This document shows positions 16,990-26,549 of a DNA stretch of 64,000 nucleotides, in pieces; the stretch's first letter is position 1, and every line of letters starts with the position of its first letter. Made by a program: the position numbers and the translations under genes. The notes under the pieces were generated by a model, which was not told where the DNA came from, searched no databases, and was given only the letters and a program-made list of their open reading frames with translations. The DNA lies in the NCBI GenBank assembly GCA_015064945.1, contig SVRF01000004.1, forward strand, positions 1 through 64,000, in the 5' to 3' direction. Source of the stretch: Oscillospiraceae bacterium. Lineage in GTDB: Bacteria; Bacillota; Clostridia; Oscillospirales; CAG-382.

Positions 16990-17895
16990 TTATTCTGCCA
17001 AATATTCAAAAGGACCTATGAGGTCTGCATCGTACTTAAGAACGTTTGCGGCATCAAGGCTGTTGATCGTGCCGTCAAAGTTTACGTCTGCCGCCAAACT
17101 TTGGTCGTCATCCAAAGTGATAATCTTTGCATCGTGGCGAAGGATATATGCCGCATCCAAGTTGTCGGTAGAGCCGTCGCCGTTAACATCACCTATCTGA
17201 TAAAAGTTTATATCTATAGTCATATCGCTTGTAACATTACCTTCTGTAACGCTGTAGGATTTGAAGCCGAAGCCTTCAACAAGAGAGATCTCGCCATCGG
17301 CAAATGAGGGAAGAATATCGGCAACAGCGGTACCTGCGGGAACGCTTATCTGAGTTTCGCCTACAACAGAACCGCCAACACCTACGTTGAAGGTAACGGT
17401 ATAGTTTTCAACAAAAACAACATTTTTGTTAACGTCGCCGTCCGCCTGTGTTGCAAGTCTTGTTCTGCCGTTGGAAAGGTTCCAAAGCTTAACGTTTATA
17501 TCATCACCGGTAATATCTGTGGCTGTGCCGTTAACTGCGAAGCTTACCGTAAGAACAACAGTACCTTCCGCATAATCCTCGGTATACGCAAAAGCCACGG
17601 AAAGACCGCTTACACCGTCTCTGTCATAATCTTCGTAAACGGTGCGAGAGATATCGGAAGCAAGAGATCCTTCAACAAGGCTGAGCTTATCGGAAGTATC
17701 AAAAACTATCTTACCGCTTTGTACGCCTGCAGGCAAGGTTGCGGTAAGTACGGCTGTGTTGCTGTTTTTGTCAACAACCAAGTTAAGACTGTAGGTGGGA
17801 TATGAAGCCGCAAAAGCCTGCGTACCGAAAGCGCTTATCACAACAGCAAGCACAAGAACAAAAGCGATTGAAAGAGACATACCTTTTTTAAACAT
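16990..17895 (-). CDS. Secreted protein with cohesin-like domain and C-terminal dockerin (possible adaptor scaffoldin)
   Basis: 301 residues. The signal peptide (about 1-30, ends AFA) is followed by a beta-rich domain (about 33-155; VLTATLPAGVQSGKIVFDTS, LVEGS, EGTVVLTVSFAV) clearly related to that of the protein at 10835-11746. A second small beta domain resembling an InlB B-repeat follows (about 160-230), then a class A dockerin (about 232-297). The two dockerin calcium loops are DVNGDGSTDNLD and DVNFDGTINSLD. A cohesin plus a dockerin in one chain would make an adaptor between an anchor and cargo. The dockerin is certain; the cohesin reading is inference. Confidence 0.75.
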   Translation of the reverse strand: MFKKGMSLSIAFVLVLAVVISAFGTQAFAASYPTYSLNLVVDKNSNTAVLTATLPAGVQSGKIVFDTSDKLSLVEGSLASDISRTVYEDYDRDGVSGLSVAFAYTEDYAEGTVVLTVSFAVNGTATDITGDDINVKLWNLSNGRTRLATQADGDVNKNVVFVENYTVTFNVGVGGSVVGETQISVPAGTAVADILPSFADGEISLVEGFGFKSYSVTEGNVTSDMTIDINFYQIGDVNGDGSTDNLDAAYILRHDAKIITLDDDQSLAADVNFDGTINSLDAANVLKYDADLIGPFEYLAE

Positions 17896-17955
17896 ACCAA
17901 AACTCCTTTTTGTTTGTTTACAGCGGAATATTGCGCCGTAACCTCAATTTAAATC

Positions 17956-17984
17956 ATTTTAACATATACACAGGAAATTGTCAA
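17956..17984 (-). promoter_or_regulatory. Sigma-A promoter for the cohesin/dockerin protein
   Basis: Minus strand TTGACA (17979-17984), 17-bp spacer, TAAAAT (17956-17961), 61 bp upstream of the start. Confidence 0.75.
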
Positions 17985-18034
17985 TGCTGACAAAACGCAC
18001 ATAAACAACTCTGTGTTTTTGTGAATTTTTCACA

Positions 18035-20053
18035 TCAGAACAATTTCACAAGCCCTGCGTCGTGCTTAAGAACTTGGGAAGCATCCAAGCTATCCACTTC
18101 GCCGTCGCCGTTAACATCTCCCACTGCCAACTGATATACATCAAGCCCTGTCAACTCTGCATCGTAGCGAAGAATGTATGCCGCATCAAGATTATCCGTT
18201 TCGCCGTCATTGGTAACATCACCTATGGCATAGCTTAGCTCTGCCGTGCAGGAGCTTATGATTTGAGGAACACCACATCTGATCGTACCGGTTATGGGTG
18301 TTGCCGCGCCCGACAAGGCGTTCTCGGACAGATGATAGCTGTAACTTACGGTGTTGCCGTCAACGGAAAGCTCTGTGCCCATAACGGTGGGGGCGCTTAT
18401 TATTCCGCCGTTGCCGTTGCTAAGCACAAACATATAAGCTTGGTTGGGAATAAATGTGCCCGTATACTCTATCCTGTATGTTAAAGTCTGAGCCGCATTG
18501 TTGTAAACCACGGTCACATCTTTTACAGTGCAAGCATAAATTTCGTCACCTTCGGAGCTTTCATCGGAGCTTTCAGCTTCTGAGCTTGTTTCTTCTAAAT
18601 TCTCCGCATATTCCGCACGGACAACCAAGTTCATACCGCCGACGGTTATTGTCGTTGACACAGCACTTGCATCGGTTATCTCTCCGATACCTTCCACTAT
18701 AGCCCAAGTGTCAAAGCGCATCCCCGCCTCGGGAGCGTCCGCAACAACTCTGATAACAGCGCCTGATTGGTAATAATCCTGTCTGTCATCGGGGTGGACC
18801 GTGCCGTTTATGACATCTACGCTGTAAAGCTGAGTAAAGCTTCCTCTTACCGTAGCGTCACCGTAAACGGTTACCGTAGTAATTTGTGCCGTGGGGTCTG
18901 CTATTACAGCGTTGCCCTCTACAGTCCAGCCATCGAAAATGTATGCTCCACCTTCTGTTGCAAAGCGTATAGTTACCTTTTCTCCGTAGCTGTATGTGCC
19001 GCTTCCGTCACCGCCCACTACGTTAAGGGTGTACTGTGAGTCTGTATAGGTGGTTTTTATTATTACGTTGCTGTTTACGGTAAGTGCGGTGGTGCTTGCA
19101 CTTGCGTCGGCAACTGTGCCGCCTACCTCTACCTCCCAGCCTGTAAACTCTTTACCTGTTACGGAGTCGGCAATTATTTCTATTACGTCTCCCGCCTTGT
19201 AGTATTCCTTTACATCAGACTCCGCTATCTTACCGCCTGTTATGGTGACGGTGTAAAGCTCGGTATAATTTGCCTTTACCGTTGCGTTGCCGTATACGGT
19301 TACTGTAGTGCTTTGTGCGGTAGAGTCTGCTATTACAGCGTTGCCCTCTACAGTCCACCCCTCAAACTCGCAATTAGTGCCGGGGGCAGGGATAAACTCT
19401 ATATCTACAACACTGCCGTAGCTGTGCACACCGCTACCTGTGCCGTCCACCACATTAAGGGTGTACTGCGATGCAGTATAAACGGCGTTAACCGTCATAT
19501 CCGATGTAACGGCGGAAAAATCTTTGTCCCACTTCACAAACTCATAGCCGGCAACGAGGGGAGCATCGGGGGCTGCGGCGGCGGTGCCGTAATCCACGGT
19601 TTGGGTTTTTAAAACCGTGCCGTCTTTGCCCACAAAGCTTACAGTAGGGTTTTTATCTATTATTACCACATCTACTGTATAAGGGGATATAATGTAAGAC
19701 TGTGTACTCCGCACCGTTACACGCAAGGGCTTTGCGGCACTTGTAACAAGGCTTGTATCCACAGGAAAGCTATAGCTGAAGCTGTTATTTGCCACACCAA
19801 GCTGAGTGCCGTTAACGGTACGCATAGATATCTGCGTGCCGTTGGCGTTATTGAGTATAAACACATAGCTTTGGTTTGGAATAAATGTGCCGCTGTATTT
19901 CACCGTGCAATTTACGGTTTCGGTCTGCGTATTATATACCGCAAGCATAGAGCTTACCTCGCAAGCGGATGTCGCATTTACGCTGATACCGCCCACCAAG
20001 CCCAGCATAAAACAAAAGCACAAAAGGCAAGCAGTTATCTTTTTAATTTTCAT
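18035..20053 (-). CDS. Secreted multi-repeat protein (InlB B-like repeats) with C-terminal dockerin
   Basis: 672 residues with a signal peptide (about 1-28). An N-terminal domain (about 30-130, GTFIPNQSYVFILNN) recurs near the C-terminus (about 525-610, GTFIPNQAYMFVLSN). Between them is an array of divergent InlB B-type repeats, with alternating units such as FEGWTVEGNAVIADSTAQST, FTGWEVEVGG and FDGWTVEGNAV. The C-terminal class A dockerin has DVTNDGETDNLD and DVNGDGEVDSLD. No catalytic domain was recognised, so it is probably a binding or structural component. The duplicated flanking domain is unusual. Confidence 0.8.
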   Translation of the reverse strand: MKIKKITACLLCFCFMLGLVGGISVNATSACEVSSMLAVYNTQTETVNCTVKYSGTFIPNQSYVFILNNANGTQISMRTVNGTQLGVANNSFSYSFPVDTSLVTSAAKPLRVTVRSTQSYIISPYTVDVVIIDKNPTVSFVGKDGTVLKTQTVDYGTAAAAPDAPLVAGYEFVKWDKDFSAVTSDMTVNAVYTASQYTLNVVDGTGSGVHSYGSVVDIEFIPAPGTNCEFEGWTVEGNAVIADSTAQSTTVTVYGNATVKANYTELYTVTITGGKIAESDVKEYYKAGDVIEIIADSVTGKEFTGWEVEVGGTVADASASTTALTVNSNVIIKTTYTDSQYTLNVVGGDGSGTYSYGEKVTIRFATEGGAYIFDGWTVEGNAVIADPTAQITTVTVYGDATVRGSFTQLYSVDVINGTVHPDDRQDYYQSGAVIRVVADAPEAGMRFDTWAIVEGIGEITDASAVSTTITVGGMNLVVRAEYAENLEETSSEAESSDESSEGDEIYACTVKDVTVVYNNAAQTLTYRIEYTGTFIPNQAYMFVLSNGNGGIISAPTVMGTELSVDGNTVSYSYHLSENALSGAATPITGTIRCGVPQIISSCTAELSYAIGDVTNDGETDNLDAAYILRYDAELTGLDVYQLAVGDVNGDGEVDSLDASQVLKHDAGLVKLF

Positions 20054-20097
20054 ATTTTTCCTCCGAACATATTTTTTTCGGCATTGTTTTCAAGTTG

Positions 20098-20126
20098 ATT
20101 ATACCATAACAACAGACATTTGCCAA
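20098..20126 (-). promoter_or_regulatory. Sigma-A promoter for the InlB-repeat dockerin protein
   Basis: Minus strand TTGGCA (20121-20126), 17-bp spacer, TATAAT (20098-20103), 45 bp upstream of the start. Confidence 0.75.
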
Positions 20127-20143
20127 TAAGTATTTTTTGGCTT

Positions 20144-20782
20144 TTAAAGCAATTCCTCAAACAAGCACCACGGTGTGCCAACGGGCTTGGCGGTAAACTC
20201 CGTCATTTTGCCCATCCACGGAAAGCTTAGGCTATAAGACCAAAGCGCCATACCTTCTTTCTCGGTTCTGCCGCCGTATTTTCCGTCGCCGTACAGGGGC
20301 AAACGGCGGGAGGAAAACTGTACACGTATCTGGTGAGTGCGGCCTGTGTGCAACTGCACGTCGAGCAGTGACAACTGAGCGCCGTTATGATTAACTGTAG
20401 ACAACAGCTTGTAATAGAGTGAAGCCTCTTTTACCCCTGCCCTGCTGTGCTTAACAACAAAGCTTTTGTTCTTTCTGCGATCGTGATACAGCAGATCCTT
20501 TAATACAGCCTCGTCAGCATCGGGAATGCCGCGCACCACGGTTAAATACCGCTTTATAAACTTACCCTCCGTTATGGCGGAAGAAAGCTTTGCCGCCGCA
20601 GAAGAGCTTTTGGCATAAACCATAAGTCCGCCTGTTCCTCTGTCCAGCCTGTGTACGGGAAAAATATCGCAGTCTAACCGTTCACGCAGAATTTGGGGCA
20701 AGGCGCCATCTCCGTCCTCCGACAGTAGACCTGCAGGTTTTATGCAGACCACAAAATCTTTGTCATCAAACAAAACCGTCAT
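20144..20782 (-). CDS. RluA-family pseudouridine synthase
   Basis: 212 residues, a compact RluA-type enzyme without an S4 domain. The catalytic aspartate is in HRLDRGTGGLMVYAKS, and the conserved LHTGRTHQIRVQFSSRRLPL follows. The family isomerises uridine in rRNA or tRNA; the target base is not predictable. It sits alone between secreted dockerin genes, and its own promoter was not obvious. Confidence 0.92.
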   Translation of the reverse strand: MTVLFDDKDFVVCIKPAGLLSEDGDGALPQILRERLDCDIFPVHRLDRGTGGLMVYAKSSSAAAKLSSAITEGKFIKRYLTVVRGIPDADEAVLKDLLYHDRRKNKSFVVKHSRAGVKEASLYYKLLSTVNHNGAQLSLLDVQLHTGRTHQIRVQFSSRRLPLYGDGKYGGRTEKEGMALWSYSLSFPWMGKMTEFTAKPVGTPWCLFEELL

Positions 20783-20805
20783 AAATCTATCTCCGCAAAT
20801 TAATA

Positions 20806-20834
20806 GCCACCGAGGGTATAAAACCCTCGGTGGC
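20806..20834. terminator. Terminator hairpin downstream of the amidase gene
   Basis: GCCACCGAGGGT, TATAA, ACCCTCGGTGGC: a perfect 12-bp stem. It ends the minus-strand amidase transcript. Confidence 0.75.
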
Positions 20835-20850
20835 TTATAAGTATTACACT

Positions 20851-23466
20851 TTAGGGTTGAGTAGCTATAAACTTACGCATAATTACCAAATCCGTCGTGT
20901 TAACAGCAGTGTCACCGTTGCCGTCGGAAGCCTTAAGGCCTGCCGAGGTTACGCCCGTCCGTTTGGAAATATATTTCCTTAGCATAAGCATATCGGTGGT
21001 ATTACAGGTTGCGCTGCCGTCCAAGTCCATAGCAACAACAACTTCAATAACCGTGTCATTATAGTTTACTGTGTAGCCCGTACCTATATAGCCGGAGCTT
21101 ACTGCGTTGCCTGCCAAGTTCTTAACGGTAACATCCACGGTGAACAGAGCCTTGAAGGTATTTACATCCATAGCTAAGTCGCCGCCGTAGAGATAGCTTT
21201 CATCCATAGAATAACCATCTGCCGTTGCACTTGTGGTAAGTTCAAGAACGGGGTCAGGTTCCGGCTCGGGCTCGGGAACTACAACATTATCTGAGCCGTA
21301 AACCTCTATTTCGGTAAACGCAGTTACGTAAGAAGCCGAAGTGAAGGTTACCCTTACGTATCTTGCGGTAACCCATGCGAAGTCTACCTTATGGGTGTAA
21401 ACATTGCTTAACGCAGAGCCGTTTACATAAGAGTAAAGCAAAGTATCAACAAGGTTTTCTACATAATGATAGGTTACACCGTCGGTGGAGTATTCGATTT
21501 CCGCACTGTTGGTCTGATAGTCGCCAACACTGCTGCCACTGTCACCGAAGTCACAAATAGCAACCATACGGAAATTCCTTTGGGCGCCCAAGTCGATGGT
21601 CGTACCAAACTTCTGTGTGGTACCCTGGAAGGAAACGTAAGGAGTGTCCGTAGTGTTATAGCTATCCGTTGCCTTTGAGCCGTCGGTAAGCTTGGTTCTG
21701 TTTGTATCCTGCTGGTTGGTGTACTGATAGGTTATATCGGTACTGCCCTTCCAGGTGGTTGTATAGGACTTATTAAGTGCGTAGTTGGTAAGTCCGGTGG
21801 TATCTATTTCACCTGCGGTTTCGTAGTTAGCTTTAATTACCGCATCGGAACTGCCAATAGTAAAGGTGGTATTGTAAGAGTTAGCGTCACCGAAAGTGCC
21901 GCTACCGCTTTCGATAGACCAATGGGTGAAGGAGTAGCCTGTTCTTGTACTTGCGGAGATGTTAACAACCGTGCCTGCCGCATATCTGCCGCTGCCTACG
22001 CCGTAGGTAATGGAAAGGTCAAAGTCTGTACGGTAGGTTGCTTCCAGCTCGATATCGCTGTTAAGAACCTTAACAGTAGTGGTTTTAGCTGTCTTGTCGG
22101 TAATGGTTGCAATACCGTTCTTAACCTCCCAAATATCAAAGAGACCTGCGCTGGAGGTTGCAGCGGTTACCGTAAAGGTCTCACCCTTGGCAAGATACTT
22201 AACAGTGCTGCCGAAGGTGGTATCGTTCTTAACGCTTACCTTATAAACTCTGGTAAGAGTGCTGATATTTGCGGTGCCGCCGTTATACGTAGCGGTAGAA
22301 CCGGAAATATTGGTAACGTTTACTATGCTGCCGGAAGATGTTCTGTAAGTACCGTAGTCATAGTCGTTTCTTACGTATGTAAAGTTATCAAGGTCTACCC
22401 AACCAACAGTACCGTTGGAGAGAGTTACCTTACCCCAGTCCCAACCGGTGATCTTAGCGTCAACAACGGTGCCGGAAGCGATGGTGCCAACAGAACCGGT
22501 TGCGGAGTTACCTGCACGGTAAACGGTTACAGAGGAGTTTGCCTTGTAAAGACCGGGCTTGTAATACTTATAGTTGGGGTTGTAATATGTGTTCTTCACA
22601 GTATCGGTAGAAACATAAGAACCGCCGAATGCCTTGTAATAGTCATACATTCTGTCACGGAACACCTTATAATAAGTCCCATCAACGCTGAAGGAAGCGT
22701 TGGTACCGAACACGTATCTCATCTGTATAGGACAGTTCTTACCGGCAGCGTGGTAGTGGGTGTAAACCTGAGTATAGGGGTTGAAGTTGAGCTTTACGCA
22801 GATAAACGCAACGAGCATTGCGAGGTATGTAGCGGTCTTATCAAAGTGAGATGCGTACCAGTCGTACATATCCGCCTGATTCCAGTGTTCACCGGAGAAG
22901 GTAGCATCTGCAGGGAAACCGTCGGTTGCGGTTTCAATACCTATACCGGTGCTGTTGGACAAATCGGAAATATTATATTTACTTTTCTCGGTTGTAGAAG
23001 ACCAATAGTTACCGCCTGCGTGCCAGCCCATTTCGTTAACGGGAAGCATCTGATAAAGGCCGTCGTTGCCGCAGGTGTAGTGCCAAGAAACGGAAGCGGT
23101 AGTAGTTCTACCGTAATTGTGGTTTGCAAGAGAAGTAGAAGTTACAGGGTATGCACCTGTATTGTGTACAACAACGTACTTCATAGAGTTTATTGTGCCG
23201 GGGCGGTTTTTCTTGCCGGAAACTATAAACTCGGTCTTCATCTGTATTTCGTGGCGTGTACCTTCTGCCATCATAAAGGAAGTGTTATTTGTAAGCAAAT
23301 CGTTATCAGGCAGTTGGAGATAATCGGGCACATAGATCTCAGGCGCTACAAAGTCCGCATCCGCAATAGCGGAAACAGTGGTAGTAGCAAAAGAGAATGT
23401 GCAAACGGTGCTTATCATCATAGCAACGACAAGCATAAAGGAAATTAAGCGTTTGTGATAATTCAT
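20851..23466 (-). CDS. Secreted N-acetylmuramoyl-L-alanine amidase with SH3, InlB-like, discoidin and dockerin modules
   Basis: 871 residues. Signal peptide (about 1-34), then an Amidase_2 domain (about 70-260) with zinc ligands H101 (VVVHNTGAY), H237 (THYHAAGKNC) and C245 plus K243. An SH3-type domain follows (about 300-365, SSVTVYRAGNSATGSVGTI), then InlB-like units (about 410-540) and a discoidin-like F5/8 type C domain (about 555-735). Next come an E/P-rich linker (PEPEPEPDP), the YIGTGY module and a class B dockerin (CNTTDMLMLRKY, VNTTDLVIMRKF). It cleaves peptidoglycan stem peptides; why a wall hydrolase carries a dockerin is open. It has its own promoter and terminator. Confidence 0.88.
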   Translation of the reverse strand: MNYHKRLISFMLVVAMMISTVCTFSFATTTVSAIADADFVAPEIYVPDYLQLPDNDLLTNNTSFMMAEGTRHEIQMKTEFIVSGKKNRPGTINSMKYVVVHNTGAYPVTSTSLANHNYGRTTTASVSWHYTCGNDGLYQMLPVNEMGWHAGGNYWSSTTEKSKYNISDLSNSTGIGIETATDGFPADATFSGEHWNQADMYDWYASHFDKTATYLAMLVAFICVKLNFNPYTQVYTHYHAAGKNCPIQMRYVFGTNASFSVDGTYYKVFRDRMYDYYKAFGGSYVSTDTVKNTYYNPNYKYYKPGLYKANSSVTVYRAGNSATGSVGTIASGTVVDAKITGWDWGKVTLSNGTVGWVDLDNFTYVRNDYDYGTYRTSSGSIVNVTNISGSTATYNGGTANISTLTRVYKVSVKNDTTFGSTVKYLAKGETFTVTAATSSAGLFDIWEVKNGIATITDKTAKTTTVKVLNSDIELEATYRTDFDLSITYGVGSGRYAAGTVVNISASTRTGYSFTHWSIESGSGTFGDANSYNTTFTIGSSDAVIKANYETAGEIDTTGLTNYALNKSYTTTWKGSTDITYQYTNQQDTNRTKLTDGSKATDSYNTTDTPYVSFQGTTQKFGTTIDLGAQRNFRMVAICDFGDSGSSVGDYQTNSAEIEYSTDGVTYHYVENLVDTLLYSYVNGSALSNVYTHKVDFAWVTARYVRVTFTSASYVTAFTEIEVYGSDNVVVPEPEPEPDPVLELTTSATADGYSMDESYLYGGDLAMDVNTFKALFTVDVTVKNLAGNAVSSGYIGTGYTVNYNDTVIEVVVAMDLDGSATCNTTDMLMLRKYISKRTGVTSAGLKASDGNGDTAVNTTDLVIMRKFIATQP

Positions 23467-23516
23467 AATATACCTCCTATGAACATCAAATTAAGCACAA
23501 TATATATTTATGGTTC

Positions 23517-23546
23517 ATTATATCACATCGACCTTAATAATTGCAA
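23517..23546 (-). promoter_or_regulatory. Promoter for the dockerin amidase
   Basis: Minus strand TTGCAA (23541-23546), 18-bp spacer, TATAAT (23517-23522). The rest of 23467-23647 is AT-rich with nothing else seen. Confidence 0.65.
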
Positions 23547-23647
23547 TAGTCTTTGTAAATATTTTCTTTTTTGTACAATTTTCACAGTGGAATTTTTGTA
23601 GAAAATGCACAAACGCCGAGCTGCATTTTTGTTAAGTGCGAAAAATA

Positions 23648-23680
23648 AAAGAGGTAAAACGATTTTGTTTTTACCTCTTT
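23648..23680 (-). terminator. Terminator of the deo/stn-side minus-strand cluster
   Basis: AAAGAGGTAAAA, 9-nt loop, TTTTACCTCTTT: a 12-bp stem followed on the minus strand by a short T-rich stretch. Confidence 0.7.
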
Positions 23681-23686
23681 GCAAAT

Positions 23687-24157
23687 TTAATCTTCATCCT
23701 CTTCGTCAAAATAATAGATGCTCTTTTTTTCCTGTTTTTCAAAATGGGTATCTATATACTGTTTGAGCGCGGAAAAGTCCTTTATATACTGCACCTTAAA
23801 ATTAGTGCTTTGTACCGTCAACGTGCCGATGTTAAGCTTCTTTTGTTTTTCGGTTTGGATGAGAGTAAAAAAACTGCGGTCCACATCCTTAACATTGAAT
23901 TTTCTGCCGTCTGAGTAGCTTATATCCACGCTGTCGCCCTTAAAATGCAGGGTGACATTGCCGTTTTTGGCAGACTTATAATAGGTGTAACCAAGAGCCA
24001 AGGCGATAATACACTCTACTGCCGCAATCTTTCCGATTCCGCTACCGTAAGTCAAGGCTACTGCTACCGCAGAAAACACCGCAAACAGTATAACAAGGCT
24101 TTTTAAATCACCTTTTTTGCGCATTACATTATCGGTTTTTACAATAAGCTCATCCAT
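23687..24157 (-). CDS. Small membrane protein with PH-like C-terminal domain, unknown function
   Basis: 156 residues: two membrane helices (about 20-36 and 42-60) near the N-terminus, then a beta-rich domain (HFKGDSVDISYSDGRKFNV) resembling bacterial PH-like or YcxB-like modules. It ends in an acidic FDEEDED tail. No catalytic motif is seen. It starts 14 bp after the pdp stop and is therefore probably the last gene of the nucleoside salvage operon. The family name is uncertain. Confidence 0.7.
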   Translation of the reverse strand: MDELIVKTDNVMRKKGDLKSLVILFAVFSAVAVALTYGSGIGKIAAVECIIALALGYTYYKSAKNGNVTLHFKGDSVDISYSDGRKFNVKDVDRSFFTLIQTEKQKKLNIGTLTVQSTNFKVQYIKDFSALKQYIDTHFEKQEKKSIYYFDEEDED

Positions 24158-24171
24158 TGTTATACCTCTGT

Positions 24172-25473
24172 TTAAAGAATAAGTCCCCTGACAACGGGAG
24201 CTGTTTTCGGGGCTTCATCCCCTATTTCCGTAGCGGAAAGCACTACACGAGCCGCCTCTGCTATCGCATTTTCCCGATTGGTGTGCAGATATGCAATTAC
24301 CTCGCCTGCCTGCACCTTATCGCCACGGCGTTTTTCCATTATTATGCCTGCGGCGTGGTCCACCCCGTCCTCCTTGCGCTCTCTGCCTGCGCCGAGGATA
24401 AGGCTTGCTCTTCCGTATTCCTTTGCGTCACTTACCGTTATGTAGCCTGTTTTTTCGGCTTTTACGGGATATACGAAACTTGCGGTTGGCAAAAGGTCGG
24501 GGTTATAAATACACTCCGCATCGCCGCCCTGCGCCTTTACCATATTTACAAAGCTCTTAAAGGCTTTTCCGCTTGCCAAGGCATCCTTTGCCATATTACG
24601 GCACTCATCAATACTGCCCTTATCGCCAAGGTGAAGCATTACTGCCGCAAGTTCTGTGCACAGCTCTGCCAAAGTGCTGTCCCCGCCTCCGTGTAACACC
24701 TCCAATGCCTCCTTGACCTCAAGGGCGTTACCTATGGCTTTGCCCAAGGGTACATCCATATCCGTAAGCAATGCCGCAGTTTTTTTGCCTGCGGCGCCCC
24801 CGATTTTAACCATCGCTTTTGCAAGTTTTTCCGCATCCTCGGGGGTTTTATTAAAGGAGCCGCTGCCAACCTTTACATCCAGTACTATGCCATCTGCGCC
24901 AGAGGCAAGCTTTTTACCCATTATGCTTGACACTATCAGGGAATGATTTTCCACCGTGCCCGTAACGTCACGAAGAGCATAAAGCTTTTTGTCCGCCGGT
25001 GCAAGGTTGCCGCTTTGACCGCTTACCGCAAGTCCTGCACTGTTAACTGCGGCAAAAAACTCCTCCTTACTCAGAGAGGTGCGAAAGCCCTTTATTGACT
25101 CCAGCTTATCAACGGTACCGCCCGTGTGTCCAAGCCCTCTGCCGCTCATTTTAGCCACCTTTATACCCAATGAAGCTACCAAGGGAGCAACTATAAGGGT
25201 GGTTTTATCGCCCACACCGCCCGTGGAATGCTTATCGATTTTTACACCGTCTATAGGTGACAAATCTACTGTTTCGCCCGAATCTCTGATGGCAAAGGTA
25301 AGATTTTCCGTCTCTTCCTCATCCATACCCTTAAGGCATATTGCCATAAGAAGTGCACTTATCTGATAATCGGGAATATTACCTGCCGTGTACTCTTTGG
25401 TTACGTATTCTATCTCCGACTTGTTAAGCTTACCGCCGTCACGCTTTTTTATTATTATATCGGTTATATGCAT
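24172..25473 (-). CDS. pdp: Pyrimidine-nucleoside phosphorylase
   Basis: 433 residues of the thymidine/pyrimidine-nucleoside phosphorylase family. It cleaves uridine or thymidine with phosphate to base and (deoxy)ribose-1-phosphate. Motifs: N-terminal helical domain, the phosphate site KHSTGGVGDKTTLIVAPLVA, the SGRGLGHTGGTVDKLESI segment, and a C-terminal domain with ALIGEATR-like sequence at KEDGVDHAAGII. It lies 4 bp after cdd, in a deoC-cdd-pdp catabolic operon. Confidence 0.94.
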   Translation of the reverse strand: MHITDIIIKKRDGGKLNKSEIEYVTKEYTAGNIPDYQISALLMAICLKGMDEEETENLTFAIRDSGETVDLSPIDGVKIDKHSTGGVGDKTTLIVAPLVASLGIKVAKMSGRGLGHTGGTVDKLESIKGFRTSLSKEEFFAAVNSAGLAVSGQSGNLAPADKKLYALRDVTGTVENHSLIVSSIMGKKLASGADGIVLDVKVGSGSFNKTPEDAEKLAKAMVKIGGAAGKKTAALLTDMDVPLGKAIGNALEVKEALEVLHGGGDSTLAELCTELAAVMLHLGDKGSIDECRNMAKDALASGKAFKSFVNMVKAQGGDAECIYNPDLLPTASFVYPVKAEKTGYITVSDAKEYGRASLILGAGRERKEDGVDHAAGIIMEKRRGDKVQAGEVIAYLHTNRENAIAEAARVVLSATEIGDEAPKTAPVVRGLIL

Positions 25474-25477
25474 TATG

Positions 25478-25882
25478 TTAACCTCTTAGGTCGGTTTCGT
25501 TAAAGGCTGAGGGCAACAGCTCGCCAAGGCTCGTTTCCTTATAAGCCCCTGTACGGTCTGACACAAGAAGCACCTTAAGAGAAGGCGCACAAAACTCCGT
25601 CAATGCCTGACGGCACACGCCGCAGGGTGCAGTGGCAACAACGCTGTCTCCGCCGCCTGCTATTGCTATGGCGCTGAAACGTCTTTCGCCCTCGCTGACC
25701 GCCTTGAAGAGCGCAACGCGCTCGGCGCAGACAGTGGGGCTGAAAGCCGCATTTTCTATATTACATCCTGTGAAAATCTTGCCGTTTTCGGTAAGCAAAG
25801 CCGCACCTACCTTAAAGCTTGAGTAGGGGGCATAAGCGCTTTCCCTTGCGCCGACAGCGGCAAGAGCCAATTTCTTATACAC
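25478..25882 (-). CDS. cdd: Cytidine deaminase
   Basis: 134 residues, the tetrameric type. Zinc ligands and the catalytic Glu are in [13 protein letters not shown] and [10 protein letters not shown]. It deaminates (deoxy)cytidine to (deoxy)uridine, feeding the phosphorylase encoded next. The start overlaps the end of deoC by 8 bp, indicating coupling. Confidence 0.95.
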   Translation of the reverse strand: MYKKLALAAVGARESAYAPYSSFKVGAALLTENGKIFTGCNIENAAFSPTVCAERVALFKAVSEGERRFSAIAIAGGGDSVVATAPCGVCRQALTEFCAPSLKVLLVSDRTGAYKETSLGELLPSAFNETDLRG

Positions 25883-26537
25883 CTTTTTCCATCCCCTTAA
25901 CGATGCTTACAATACGGCTGGTGCCAAGTCTGTGTGCGCCTGCATTGAGGAATGCAACGCCGTCCTCTAATGAAGAGATACCGCCTGCCGCCTTTATCTT
26001 TAAGCCTTTTGGAGCGTATTTTGCAAAAATTTCCACATCCTCCATAGTTGCACCGCTTTTGGAAAACCCTGTGGAGGTTTTTATAAAGTCTGCGCCGGAT
26101 TTGCCGCAGACTTCACACATCTTTATTTTTTCTTCCTTTGTAAGAAGGCAGGTTTCTATTATCACCTTTAAGACCTTATCACCACAGGCAGCTTTTACAA
26201 GGCGTATTTCTTCCTCTAAAAAAGAAAAGTCTCCGTCCTTCAAAGCACCAAGGTTTATGACCATATCCACCTCGTCCGCACCGTTTGCCACCGCATCTGC
26301 CGCCTCAAAAGCCTTTGCGGCAGAGGTGCTGTATCCGTTGGGAAAGCCCACAACGGTGCATACCTTTACCCTGCCTGCACAGTAGTCCGCACAGCGTTTT
26401 ACAAAAGCAGCGGGTACGCACACGGAGGCGGTACCGTAACGGATGCCTTCGTCACATATTTCCTTTATTTGAGCCCAAGTAGCGTCTACCTTAAGCAAGG
26501 TATGGTCCACGTGGGAAAGCAATTGCTTTATATCCAT
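25875..26537 (-). CDS. deoC: Deoxyribose-phosphate aldolase
   Basis: 220 residues, a class I aldolase splitting 2-deoxyribose-5-phosphate into glyceraldehyde-3-phosphate and acetaldehyde. The Schiff-base lysine is in [17 protein letters not shown] and the second catalytic lysine in [26 protein letters not shown] marks the N-terminus. It is first in deoC-cdd-pdp and 12 bp after a MATE gene. The set degrades deoxynucleosides for carbon; no phosphopentomutase or deoR is in the window. Confidence 0.95.
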   Translation of the reverse strand: MDIKQLLSHVDHTLLKVDATWAQIKEICDEGIRYGTASVCVPAAFVKRCADYCAGRVKVCTVVGFPNGYSTSAAKAFEAADAVANGADEVDMVINLGALKDGDFSFLEEEIRLVKAACGDKVLKVIIETCLLTKEEKIKMCEVCGKSGADFIKTSTGFSKSGATMEDVEIFAKYAPKGLKIKAAGGISSLEDGVAFLNAGAHRLGTSRIVSIVKGMEKGV

Positions 26538-26549
26538 AATAAATCACCC

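Noticed and set aside
21922..23448. 508-codon plus-strand frame over the amidase gene
   Set aside because: Antisense shadow; the amidase on the other strand has a signal peptide, catalytic motifs, promoter and terminator.
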